Shown here: piece after piece, positions 17,570-24,733 of the stretch
Position numbering within the stretch: the first letter of the stretch is position 1
Layout: every line of letters starts with the position of its first letter
Assembly (NCBI GenBank): GCA_025356545.1
Contig: JANXSU010000064.1
Span: 1-43,492, forward strand
Direction of reading: 5' to 3'
DNA: 43,492 nucleotides
From: Comamonadaceae bacterium
GTDB lineage: Bacteria; Pseudomonadota; Gammaproteobacteria; Burkholderiales; Burkholderiaceae_C
The notes under the pieces: model-generated
Told to the model about the DNA's origin: nothing
The model's input: only the letters and a program-made list of their open reading frames with translations
The model's database searches: none
Program-made: the position numbers and the translations under genes

Positions 17570-17659
17570 TGTTGTGTCTTGTTGAAGTTAAGCGGACTCA
17601 CATTATTCGAGTGAGCTGCGTCCTGTGCAATACTTGATTTCCCTACTCAGGAGTCAACC
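17570..17659. promoter_or_regulatory. divergent promoter region between two Bug genes
   Basis: This 90-bp gap must drive both the minus-strand oxygenase operon and the plus-strand hydrolase operon. It contains a small inverted repeat, CTCAC (17597-17601) and GTGAG (17611-17615), around an AT-rich centre, a possible operator. An AGGAG ribosome site for the plus-strand gene is near 17649. No regulator gene is adjacent. Confidence 0.4.
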
Positions 17660-18670
17660 ATGTTGGTCAGAAGTCGTGCGCTTTCGAGGTCTCTTTTTGG
17701 CTTTGCCGGGCTCGTGCTCGCTGCCAGTTCAGGCGTGTCGTATGCGCAAACCGTAGCCCCCGATTCGTATCCGACAAAACCGGTTCGTATCCTGGTTGGC
17801 TTCACCCCCGGTGGCGGGCCTGACATTACCGCTCGACTGCTCGCACAAAAACTCACAGAGGGCTGGAAGCAGCCTGTCATTGTGGAGAACCGTCCCGGTG
17901 CGGGCAGCAACATCGCGGCGGGGGCGCTGGCCACGGCACCGGCCGATGGCTACACGCTGTTGTCGGTGTCGTCCGCCCATGCGGTGTCGCCCGCCATTTA
18001 CCCCAAGCTGCCGTATGACGTGGCCAAAGACTTCGCAGGCATCAGCCTCACGGCCACCGGCCCGGCGCTGCTGATCGTGTCGCCGCAGTTGGGTGTGAAG
18101 AACGTGGCCGAGTTGGTGGCGCTGGCCAAGGCCAAACCCGGTCAGCTGAACTACTCATCGGCGGGGGTGGGCAGTGGCGCGCACTTCGCGGTGGAGTTGC
18201 TCAAGGCGCAGGCCGGTATCGACCTGGCGCATATTCCCTTCAAAGGCATCCCCGAGGCGCTGACCGAGACCATGGCGGGCCGCACGCAAGTCTTCATCGC
18301 GCCCTTTGCCAGCGCCATTAACTTGGTGAAAGACGGCAAGGCGATTGCCATTGCGGTGACTGGGCTCAAGCGCATGGCGGAGCTGCCCACGCTGCCCACA
18401 GTGGCCGAGTCTGGCGTGGCGGGCTTGTCGCACTATGAATGGGTTTTTTGGTATGGCCTGCTGGCCCCAGTCAAGACACCGCGCCACATCATTGCCAAGC
18501 TCAACGCCGAAGTGGCCGTCATCTTGAAACAACCCGAAGTGCGCCAACGCTTTGCCCCGCTGGGCATTGACCCGGTGACTAGCACGCCCGAAGAATTTGA
18601 CAAACTCATTGCCTCTGAAGTGACCAGCTTTACCCGGCTGGCCAAGGCCGCCAATATCAAACTTGATTGA
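17660..18670 (+). CDS. Bug-family periplasmic solute receptor
   Basis: A 336-residue protein: signal peptide (LFGFAGLVLAASSGVSYAQ), KPVRILVGFTPGGGPDITAR, the VENRPGAGSNIA ligand loop, PADGYTLLSV and LPTLPTVAESGVAG. It opens the plus-strand run with the alpha/beta hydrolase and the PEP-mutase-type enzyme. As with the Bug gene at 2836, its stop codon is followed at once by a copy of the ~60-bp repeat family C. Confidence 0.9.
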   Translation: MLVRSRALSRSLFGFAGLVLAASSGVSYAQTVAPDSYPTKPVRILVGFTPGGGPDITARLLAQKLTEGWKQPVIVENRPGAGSNIAAGALATAPADGYTLLSVSSAHAVSPAIYPKLPYDVAKDFAGISLTATGPALLIVSPQLGVKNVAELVALAKAKPGQLNYSSAGVGSGAHFAVELLKAQAGIDLAHIPFKGIPEALTETMAGRTQVFIAPFASAINLVKDGKAIAIAVTGLKRMAELPTLPTVAESGVAGLSHYEWVFWYGLLAPVKTPRHIIAKLNAEVAVILKQPEVRQRFAPLGIDPVTSTPEEFDKLIASEVTSFTRLAKAANIKLD

Positions 18671-18671
18671 A

Positions 18672-18730
18672 ACTTTGCGAGACAGACCGCAGCCACACGA
18701 AGTAGGCAAGCTCTGTCCTCAACTGATTAG
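18672..18730 (+). repeat. dispersed repeat family C, copy 2
   Basis: Reads ACTTTGCGAGACAGACCGCA, ending TCTGTCCTCAACTGATTAG. GACAGA (18681-18686) can pair with TCTGTC (18712-18717). It fills the gap between the Bug stop and the hydrolase start, and its last bases (TTAG) join GAGA to make the ribosome site TTAGGAGA for the hydrolase. Confidence 0.78.
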
Positions 18731-18739
18731 GAGACATCT

Positions 18740-19528
18740 ATGAAAACCCGCATCAACGACATCGACATTCACTACACCATCGAGGGCTCCGGCCCCTGGA
18801 TCACGCTGTCCCACTCGCTGGGCTGCGACATCTCCTCGTGGGACGAGCAAGCTGCCTTGCTGGCCCCCAACTACACCGTCTTGCGCTTTGACACGCGCGG
18901 TCATGGCCAGACCAGCGCACCACCCAGCCCCTACACGCTAGAGCAATTGGCCGACGATGTGCATGGCCTGTTCCAGCATCTGGGCATCACGCGCACGCAC
19001 TGGCTGGGCATCTCCATGGGCGGCATGATCGGCCAGACTTTTGCCCTCAAATATCCCGGCGTGTTCGCCAGCATGGTGCTGCTCGACACCACCAGCCGCC
19101 GCCCACCCAACGCGCAAGCCATGTGGGGCGAGCGCATCGCCATGGCGCAAGCCGGGGGCATGGCCGCGCTGATCGACAGCACCTTGGCGCGCTGGTTCAC
19201 CGCGCCGTTTCGCGCCGCCAACCCGGCCATCATGGCGCGCATCGAGGCCGGTCTGTTGGCCACGCCGGTGGCGGGTTTTTGCGGTTGCTGCGAAGCGATT
19301 GCCAAGGTCGATGTGTTTGACCGCCTGCCCGAAATCGACTGCCCCGCCCTGGTGATGGTGGGCGACCAAGACCACGGCACACCGCCCGAGATGGCGCGCC
19401 TGATTCACCAGAATCTGCGCGGCTCGCAGTTCGTCGTCATCCCGGATGCGGCGCATATTTCCAACATTGAGCAGCCTGAATTCTTCAACCGCGAGTTGTT
19501 GAAATTTTTGACCCAACAACCCGCCTGA
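18740..19528 (+). CDS. alpha/beta hydrolase, 3-oxoadipate enol-lactonase-like
   Basis: A 262-residue alpha/beta hydrolase without signal peptide. The nucleophile elbow is GISMGG (Ser92); the acid is Asp211 in VGDQDHGTP and the base His239 in DAAHISNIEQP. Length, the TLSHSLGCDISSWDEQ start and the FDTRGHGQTSAP strand fit the PcaD-like group that opens 3-oxoadipate enol-lactone, although related members hydrolyse other esters and lactones. It lies between a Bug receptor and a lyase-type enzyme, so a lactone or ester step in organic acid breakdown is likely. Confidence 0.85.
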   Translation: MKTRINDIDIHYTIEGSGPWITLSHSLGCDISSWDEQAALLAPNYTVLRFDTRGHGQTSAPPSPYTLEQLADDVHGLFQHLGITRTHWLGISMGGMIGQTFALKYPGVFASMVLLDTTSRRPPNAQAMWGERIAMAQAGGMAALIDSTLARWFTAPFRAANPAIMARIEAGLLATPVAGFCGCCEAIAKVDVFDRLPEIDCPALVMVGDQDHGTPPEMARLIHQNLRGSQFVVIPDAAHISNIEQPEFFNRELLKFLTQQPA

Positions 19529-19548
19529 GTCCACCCCGGAGAACGCGC

Positions 19549-20439
19549 ATGACCCTTGCTAAAAATTCCGCCCCGAGCCTGAAAGAGCGCCTGCAACAAC
19601 CCGGCCTCTTGGTCGCCCCCGGCGTCTATGACATGGTCTCGCTGCGCCTGGCCGACAGCTTCGGTTTTGGCGCGCTCTACATGACGGGCTATGGCACGGT
19701 GGCCTCGCACCTGGGCCTGCCGGACGCGGGCATTGCCACCTACAGCGACATGGTGGGCCGCGTCAACGCCATGGCGGGCATGGCGCGCACGCCGCTGATT
19801 GCGGACGCCGACACCGGCTATGGCGGGCTGCTGAATCTGCGCCACACCGTGCGCGGCTACGAAGCAGCAGGTGCGGCTGCACTGCAAATCGAAGACCAAG
19901 AGTTCCCCAAAAAATGCGGCCACACGCCGGGGCGACGCGTCATCCCCATGGACGACATGGTGCAAAAGATTCGCGTGGCGGTGGAGTCGCGCCAGTCCGC
20001 TGATTTCTTGATCATCGCTCGCACCGATGCCCGCACCTCACTCGGCCTGGACGAAGCCCTGCGACGGGGCGAGGCCTATGCCCGTGCCGGGGCCGACATC
20101 TTGTTCATCGAATCGCCTGAGTCCGAGGACGAGATGCGCGCCATCGGCCAACTGGGCCGCGAGCTGGGCTTGCCCATGGTGGCCAATATGGTGGAGCGCG
20201 GCCGCACGCCAGTGCTGAGCCAAGCCGAGTTGGAAGCCATCGGCTACAAGATCGCCATCTTCCCCGTCACCGCTTTGTTGGCTGCCGTGCAAGCCATGGC
20301 CGCCGTGTACCAGCAGTTCAAGCAAACCGGCTCATCCGCCGCGGGCACGCAGCCGCTCTACGACTTTGCAGAACTCACTAAGTTGATGGGTTTTGAAGAC
20401 GTGTGGGCATTTGACAAACGCTACGCCACGGGCGAGTAA
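19549..20439 (+). CDS. isocitrate lyase/PEP mutase family enzyme
   Basis: A 296-residue TIM-barrel enzyme of the PEP mutase/isocitrate lyase superfamily. The metal-binding region is DADTGYGG (Asp86, Asp88) with Glu115 in QIEDQEFP. The flexible catalytic loop is KKCGH (121-125), with Cys123 as expected for the C-C bond-cleaving lyases (2-methylisocitrate lyase, 2,3-dimethylmalate lyase) rather than for the phosphonate mutases. It would split a substituted malate or citrate into pyruvate or a related acid plus a second fragment. It lies 20 bases after the hydrolase and 18 before a Bug gene, in the same operon. Confidence 0.85.
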   Translation: MTLAKNSAPSLKERLQQPGLLVAPGVYDMVSLRLADSFGFGALYMTGYGTVASHLGLPDAGIATYSDMVGRVNAMAGMARTPLIADADTGYGGLLNLRHTVRGYEAAGAAALQIEDQEFPKKCGHTPGRRVIPMDDMVQKIRVAVESRQSADFLIIARTDARTSLGLDEALRRGEAYARAGADILFIESPESEDEMRAIGQLGRELGLPMVANMVERGRTPVLSQAELEAIGYKIAIFPVTALLAAVQAMAAVYQQFKQTGSSAAGTQPLYDFAELTKLMGFEDVWAFDKRYATGE

Positions 20440-20457
20440 CACCGCAGGGAGAACTTG

Positions 20458-21447
20458 ATGAATCCAGCACGCCGTTGCGTCTCAACCACCTTATTCGTCG
20501 CCCTCGCGGCCTTCCCCACATTCACCCCGGCCCAAAACGTTTATCCCGCCAAACCCATCCGCCTCATCGTCCCCTTCACCCCCGGTGGCGTTACCGACAC
20601 CAGTGGCCGCCTGATCGCTGAGCAGTTGAGCAAGCGCCTGGGCCAGCAAGTGGTGGTGGACAACCGCCCCGGTGCGTCGGGCAACATCGGCACCGCGCTG
20701 GTGGCCACGGCTGAGCCCGACGGCTACACCCTGGTACTGGGCTTTGACGGCACGCTGGTCATCAACCCCCATGTGTTCGAGAAGACCCCGTTCAACACCA
20801 CGCGCGACCTGGCCCCCATCGGCAAGATTGGCGATGCGGTGCTGATCTTGGTGGCGCACCCCGGCGTGGCGGTGACCAACTTGAAGGACGTGATTGCCCT
20901 GTCCAAAACGCAAGCCGGCGGCCTGTCCTACGGCACTTCCGGCACGGGCGGCACACCGCACATCGCAGGTGAGTTGCTCAAGCAACGCACCGGTGCCAAC
21001 CTCACCCACATCCCCTACAAAGGTGGCGGCCAGGCCATGACCGACGTGCTGGGCGGTAACATCCCGCTGGTGTACACGGCGGTGGCGGGCGCACAAAGCC
21101 ACGTCAAATCCGGCAAGCTGCGCGCCATCGCGGTGTCCAGCGCGCAACGCTCTAAATCATTGCCCGACGTGCCCACGTTCATCGAGAGCGGTGTGCCGGG
21201 CCTGGGTGATTTTGAAATCAACTCCTGGGTCGGCCTGCTGGCTCCGGCCAAAACCCCTGCGGCCATCATCGAGCGCCTGAACACCGAACTCAACGCCGTG
21301 CTCAACGAACCCGAAGTGCGCGAGCGACTCAACGTCATGGGCATCAGTGCCGCACCCGGCACGGCCGGCAAGTTTGGCGATGAGATCGCGCGGGATTTGG
21401 CGCGCTATGGCGCAGTGGTGAAGAGTGCGAACATTCGCGCGGAATAG
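20458..21447 (+). CDS. Bug-family periplasmic solute receptor
   Basis: A 329-residue protein from the ATG at 20458, with GGGAGA upstream (an in-frame TTG lies just before). It has a signal peptide (RRCVSTTLFVALAAFPTFTP), KPIRLIVPFTPGGVTDTSGR, the VDNRPGASGNIG ligand loop, PDGYTLVLG and DVPTFIESGVPG. It is the last enzyme-linked gene of the plus-strand operon and is followed by a small gene three bases after its stop. Confidence 0.9.
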   Translation: MNPARRCVSTTLFVALAAFPTFTPAQNVYPAKPIRLIVPFTPGGVTDTSGRLIAEQLSKRLGQQVVVDNRPGASGNIGTALVATAEPDGYTLVLGFDGTLVINPHVFEKTPFNTTRDLAPIGKIGDAVLILVAHPGVAVTNLKDVIALSKTQAGGLSYGTSGTGGTPHIAGELLKQRTGANLTHIPYKGGGQAMTDVLGGNIPLVYTAVAGAQSHVKSGKLRAIAVSSAQRSKSLPDVPTFIESGVPGLGDFEINSWVGLLAPAKTPAAIIERLNTELNAVLNEPEVRERLNVMGISAAPGTAGKFGDEIARDLARYGAVVKSANIRAE

Positions 21448-21450
21448 GGC

Positions 21451-21933
21451 ATGCTTTTGACCATCGATACCCCCGAACCCCTCCAGCAAGCCCGCGTGTG
21501 GAGCGCCGACCAATGGACAGCCCGCGTTATCAAAAACGAAGACGATGACGGCTGGGCCGTGGCGATGTACCTGGCCGGCCAATCGGAGCCCGCTTTGGTC
21601 GGCCCATGGACGATGGGGCGCGACAAAAAGAACCCTAAACCCCTGGACACGGCGGCCTTCTCTACGCTGGTCAAGACGGCCAAAGAGTTCATCCGGCGCT
21701 CCGAGCAACAGCGCCATGCCGAGCTCAATAAGAACGTGACCGTCACGGTAGGCGGCAAGCGTATTCGGGTGGAACTGTCCATCGTGCCGGACGACGAGGG
21801 CGCTACCGCCACTCTGCGCGCGCAGACCGAACTGGGCGAAGAACTCGCCCAGGTTCGCGTAGCACCTACTTTTAAGTTGACGGTTGACAGCGCGCAGACA
21901 TGGATTGAATCGGGCTACGTGCGGTCACGGTGA
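21451..21933 (+). CDS. conserved small protein of unknown function
   Basis: A 160-residue soluble protein starting three bases after the Bug gene stop. No signal peptide or membrane segment. The middle has WAVAMYLAGQSEPALVGPWT and an FIRRSEQQRHAELNKNVTVT helix-strand region, ending in predicted beta structure. I do not recognise a domain. The codon use is normal for the region and the reading frame is clean, so it is probably a real gene, perhaps read through from the operon upstream. Confidence 0.6.
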   Translation: MLLTIDTPEPLQQARVWSADQWTARVIKNEDDDGWAVAMYLAGQSEPALVGPWTMGRDKKNPKPLDTAAFSTLVKTAKEFIRRSEQQRHAELNKNVTVTVGGKRIRVELSIVPDDEGATATLRAQTELGEELAQVRVAPTFKLTVDSAQTWIESGYVRSR

Positions 21934-21945
21934 GGCGCCGAAAGC

Positions 21946-22155
21946 GTGGCAGACGTACTCTGCGCCACGGCCACACTGGGTGGCTGTGTGGTCGCCCCCA
22001 TTGGCATGGAGACTGCCTATGGCCCACCACCGGACGTCGTTTACGTGGCGCCCGCCTACGCTATGCCCGCACCGGGCTATATGTGGCAGTTTAATTCGCA
22101 ATATGGCTGGGGCTGGCGGCATCCACGCCAGAGCTGGCATCGCGGCTGGCGGTAA
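21946..22155 (+). pseudogene. small lipoprotein-like gene, apparently without its signal peptide start
   Basis: From a GTG at 21946 the product contains ATLGGCVVAP, a good lipobox (LGGC), followed by a Pro/Tyr-rich tail and GWGWRHPRQSWHRGWR, typical of short envelope lipoproteins. Upstream of the lipobox there are only about ten residues (MADVLCATAT) with no positively charged start or hydrophobic helix, so the 5' end has probably been lost or frameshifted. No clear ribosome site is seen. Confidence 0.4.
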
Positions 22156-22235
22156 AACACCGCGCCTGCAGGGTGGTCTTGGCGTCGATGTATTGCCGGG
22201 TTTGTGAGGGGCTTAGCTCACTGAGAAGAAGCATT

Positions 22236-22272
22236 TTCAGAGTGAAATTGATTTTTTGCGATTTACTCTGAA
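22236..22272. terminator. stem-loop between the lipoprotein relic and the glutathione transferase gene
   Basis: TTCAGAGTGAAAT (22236-22248) pairs with ATTTACTCTGAA (22261-22272) with one bulged base, around a 12-base loop containing six T. It lies 20 bases beyond the stop of the minus-strand gene and downstream of the plus-strand genes, a good place for a two-way terminator, though no T-run follows the stem. Confidence 0.45.
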
Positions 22273-22291
22273 GTTAGGCAAAACAACCACT

Positions 22292-22972
22292 TTAGTGATC
22301 CAACAAGTCGGGCGCTGGTTTTGTACGGGGCTTTTTCATAACCGCTCCAAACAAGTCATTCCCCAGCCAAGCCGCCAACCAGTGCTGCACCCCGGGCAGC
22401 GGCGCGGCGTCAAACCAGGCTTTGTCCACAAAGGCAAATTGACGGACAAAGGGGAACAGGGCGACGTCGGCCACTGAAGGCTTGGGGCCGAACAGGTAAG
22501 GGGTTTGCAGCAAACGCTCGTTCAGTGGCGCAATAAAGGCGGCGATGGCGGCTGCGCGGTGGGCGGCGGGAGGCAGTTCGGGGTGGCGGGTGGCGTATTT
22601 GTAGCGGTCTAGCAGGGGTTTGAAGACCTCGTCGTTCAAGGTGATCCAGTCGGCGGCATTTGGGCAGACGTTGGGCGTGGCGTGTTGTTCTGAGACTGCC
22701 GCTGCACCTACACAAAACCAGCCTTGCGGGTCGCTTTGCGCCAGCGCCCATTGCATGATGGCGAGGCTTTGGTCGATCACTTCACCGCTGGGCAGCTGCA
22801 GCACCGGCACGGTGGCTTTGGGCGACAGGGCCACGAAGTCGACGGGTTTGTCGCCCAGGGCGACCTCTTGCAGCGTGACTTCAATGCCGGCGTAGCGCAG
22901 GGCCATGCGGGCGCGAATGGCGTAGGGGCAGCGGCGGAATGAATAGAGCACGGGCAGTGCGGGGGTGGTCAT
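22292..22972 (-). CDS. glutathione S-transferase family protein
   Basis: A 226-residue protein with an N-terminal thioredoxin-like domain (YSFRRCPYAIRARMALRYAG; the CPYA site replaces the glutaredoxin CPYC), the conserved cis-proline in KATVPVLQLP and the glutathione-contact DQSLAIMQW, then the all-helical C-terminal domain with PSVADVALFPFVRQF. It resembles the YibF-like bacterial group. It conjugates glutathione or acts as a thiol-redox protein in the cytosol. It stands alone on the minus strand. Confidence 0.85.
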   Translation of the reverse strand: MTTPALPVLYSFRRCPYAIRARMALRYAGIEVTLQEVALGDKPVDFVALSPKATVPVLQLPSGEVIDQSLAIMQWALAQSDPQGWFCVGAAAVSEQHATPNVCPNAADWITLNDEVFKPLLDRYKYATRHPELPPAAHRAAAIAAFIAPLNERLLQTPYLFGPKPSVADVALFPFVRQFAFVDKAWFDAAPLPGVQHWLAAWLGNDLFGAVMKKPRTKPAPDLLDH

Positions 22973-23036
22973 GCTGAAATGATATCGAGCCTGTCGCCAT
23001 CAACAGCGCCCCCATGACAGACGCTACCATCCCCGC

Positions 23037-23477
23037 ATGAAGAAACCCAGCCTCTCCGCGCGCGCGCCCTGCCCTTGCGACAGCGGGCAACCCTATGCCG
23101 ACTGCTGCGGCCCTTGGCACACGGGCCTGACCCTGGGCGTGCACGCCCCAACGCCTGAGGTCTTGATGCGCTCGCGCTATAGCGCTTATGTGGTGGGCTT
23201 GATTGACTATCTGTTGGCCACTTGGCACGTATCCACCTCGCCGGGCGAGCTGGAGTTGTCGCCGGTCAAATGGCTGGGCCTGGATGTGCGCCATGCGCAT
23301 AGCACGGGGGACGCGGGCGTGGTGGAGTTTGTGGCGCGCTGCCGTACGGCTGCCGGGGCGCAGCGGCTGCATGAGACCAGCCGCTTTGTGCGCACTGACG
23401 GGCGCTGGTACTACATCGACGGGCAAATGGACGACGGAGCTCAGGTGGTATCAGGGCGTGAAAGCGACGCGACATAA
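23037..23477 (+). CDS. YchJ-family protein with SEC-C metal-binding motif
   Basis: A 146-residue protein of the UPF0225/YchJ family. It begins with the SEC-C zinc motif PCPCDSGQPYADCCGP (Cys12, 14, 23, 24), followed by the YchJ core, seen as LMRSRYSAYVVGLIDYLLAT and the cystatin-like fold ending in RWYYIDGQ. Its biochemical role is not established. It is divergent from the transferase gene across 64 bp. Confidence 0.83.
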   Translation: MKKPSLSARAPCPCDSGQPYADCCGPWHTGLTLGVHAPTPEVLMRSRYSAYVVGLIDYLLATWHVSTSPGELELSPVKWLGLDVRHAHSTGDAGVVEFVARCRTAAGAQRLHETSRFVRTDGRWYYIDGQMDDGAQVVSGRESDAT

Positions 23478-23555
23478 AGGGATAACACGGGGTGTATCAA
23501 GAGGAAATCAACCCTATGATGCGGGGTTACTCGTCTGATTAAAAAAGGATGCTTG

Positions 23556-24689
23556 ATGGCACTTACCAAAATCCTGGCCTCGCTCACCCTGTTGCTCGTC
23601 AGCGCCAGCACCATGGCACAGTCCCCAGGCGTCTCCGATAAAGAAATCTTGGTAGGCCAATTTGCCGCCTTCAGCGGCCCGGCGGCGCAGCTTGGTGAGC
23701 GCCTGAAAGTGGGCATTGAAGCCTATTTCAAAGCCACCAACGCGCAGGGCGGCGTGAATGGCCGCACGCTCAAGTTGGTCACGCGTGACGATGGTTATGA
23801 GCCCGAAAAGGCCACGGCTGCGGTCAAGGCCTTGATTTATGAAGACAAGGTGTTCGCCTTGATTGGTGCGGTGGGCACGCCTACGGGGCTGGCTGCCATG
23901 CCGGTGTTTACGACGGAGAAGGTGCCCATGGTGGGCATGTTCACCGGTGCTCAGGCTTTGCGTGAGCCCTTTAACCGGCAAATTTTCCATGTGCGTGCTA
24001 GCTATTTTGACGAGACCGAACGCATCGTGCAGCATGTGACCTCGATGGGCTCCAAAAACATCGCGGTGTTTTACCAAAACGACGCTTATGGCAAAGCCGG
24101 CCTGGAGGGCGTGACCCGTGCTTTGGCCAAGCGTGACTTGAAGCCGGTGGCCCTGGCCACGTTTGAGCGCAACACGGTGGATGTAACCGCCTCCCTGGCC
24201 GCGATCTTGTCGGCCAAGCCCGAGGCCGTGATCCAGATCGGGGCCTACAAATCGGTTTCGGCTTTCATCAAAGAGTCGCGCAAGAAGGGCTATGGCGGTC
24301 AGTTCTTCAACGTGAGCTTTGTCGGCTCCAAGGCGCTGGCCGACGAGCTGGGACCCGTGGGCACCGGCGTGGTGATCTCGCAGGTGGTGCCCTTTCCCTT
24401 CGCGCAGGCCGTGCCTGTGGTGCGCGAGTACCAGCAACGCATGGGTGAGGCCGGTCAAAAGGAGTTTGACTTCTCCAGCATGGAAGGTTTTCTGATGGCC
24501 AAGGTGTTTGTGGAAGGCGTCAAGCGCGCAGGCCGCTCACTCACGCGCGAAGGGCTGATCAGCGCGCTGGAGTCCATGAACGAGGTGAACCTGGGCGGCT
24601 TCAGCATCAGCTACAGCGCTAAAAACCACGAAGGATCCAAGTTCACCGACCTCAGCATCATCGGTCGCGATAGCAAGTTCGCGCATTGA
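23556..24689 (+). CDS. LivK-type ABC transporter substrate-binding protein
   Basis: A 377-residue periplasmic binding protein from the ATG at 23556, with AAGGA seven bases upstream. The signal peptide is ALTKILASLTLLLVSASTMA, cleaved near MAQS. The mature protein has the branched-chain amino acid receptor fold (Peripla_BP_6), with ILVGQFAAFSGPAAQLGERL and NIAVFYQNDAYGKAGLEGV. No permease or ATPase gene is adjacent, so it is an orphan receptor here. Members bind amino acids, amides, urea or aromatic acids. Confidence 0.87.
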   Translation: MALTKILASLTLLLVSASTMAQSPGVSDKEILVGQFAAFSGPAAQLGERLKVGIEAYFKATNAQGGVNGRTLKLVTRDDGYEPEKATAAVKALIYEDKVFALIGAVGTPTGLAAMPVFTTEKVPMVGMFTGAQALREPFNRQIFHVRASYFDETERIVQHVTSMGSKNIAVFYQNDAYGKAGLEGVTRALAKRDLKPVALATFERNTVDVTASLAAILSAKPEAVIQIGAYKSVSAFIKESRKKGYGGQFFNVSFVGSKALADELGPVGTGVVISQVVPFPFAQAVPVVREYQQRMGEAGQKEFDFSSMEGFLMAKVFVEGVKRAGRSLTREGLISALESMNEVNLGGFSISYSAKNHEGSKFTDLSIIGRDSKFAH

Positions 24690-24695
24690 GGTGCG

Positions 24696-24725
24696 CCCAC
24701 GCTGTCCCTGTCGGGTCAGCGTGGG
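24696..24725. terminator. bidirectional terminator hairpin between convergent genes
   Basis: CCCACGCTG (24696-24704) and CAGCGTGGG (24717-24725) form a perfect 9-bp GC-rich stem around a 12-base loop. It lies in the 44-bp gap between the convergent binding-protein gene and topB, so it can serve both strands. No clear T-run. Confidence 0.6.
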
Positions 24726-24733
24726 GCTAGGCA

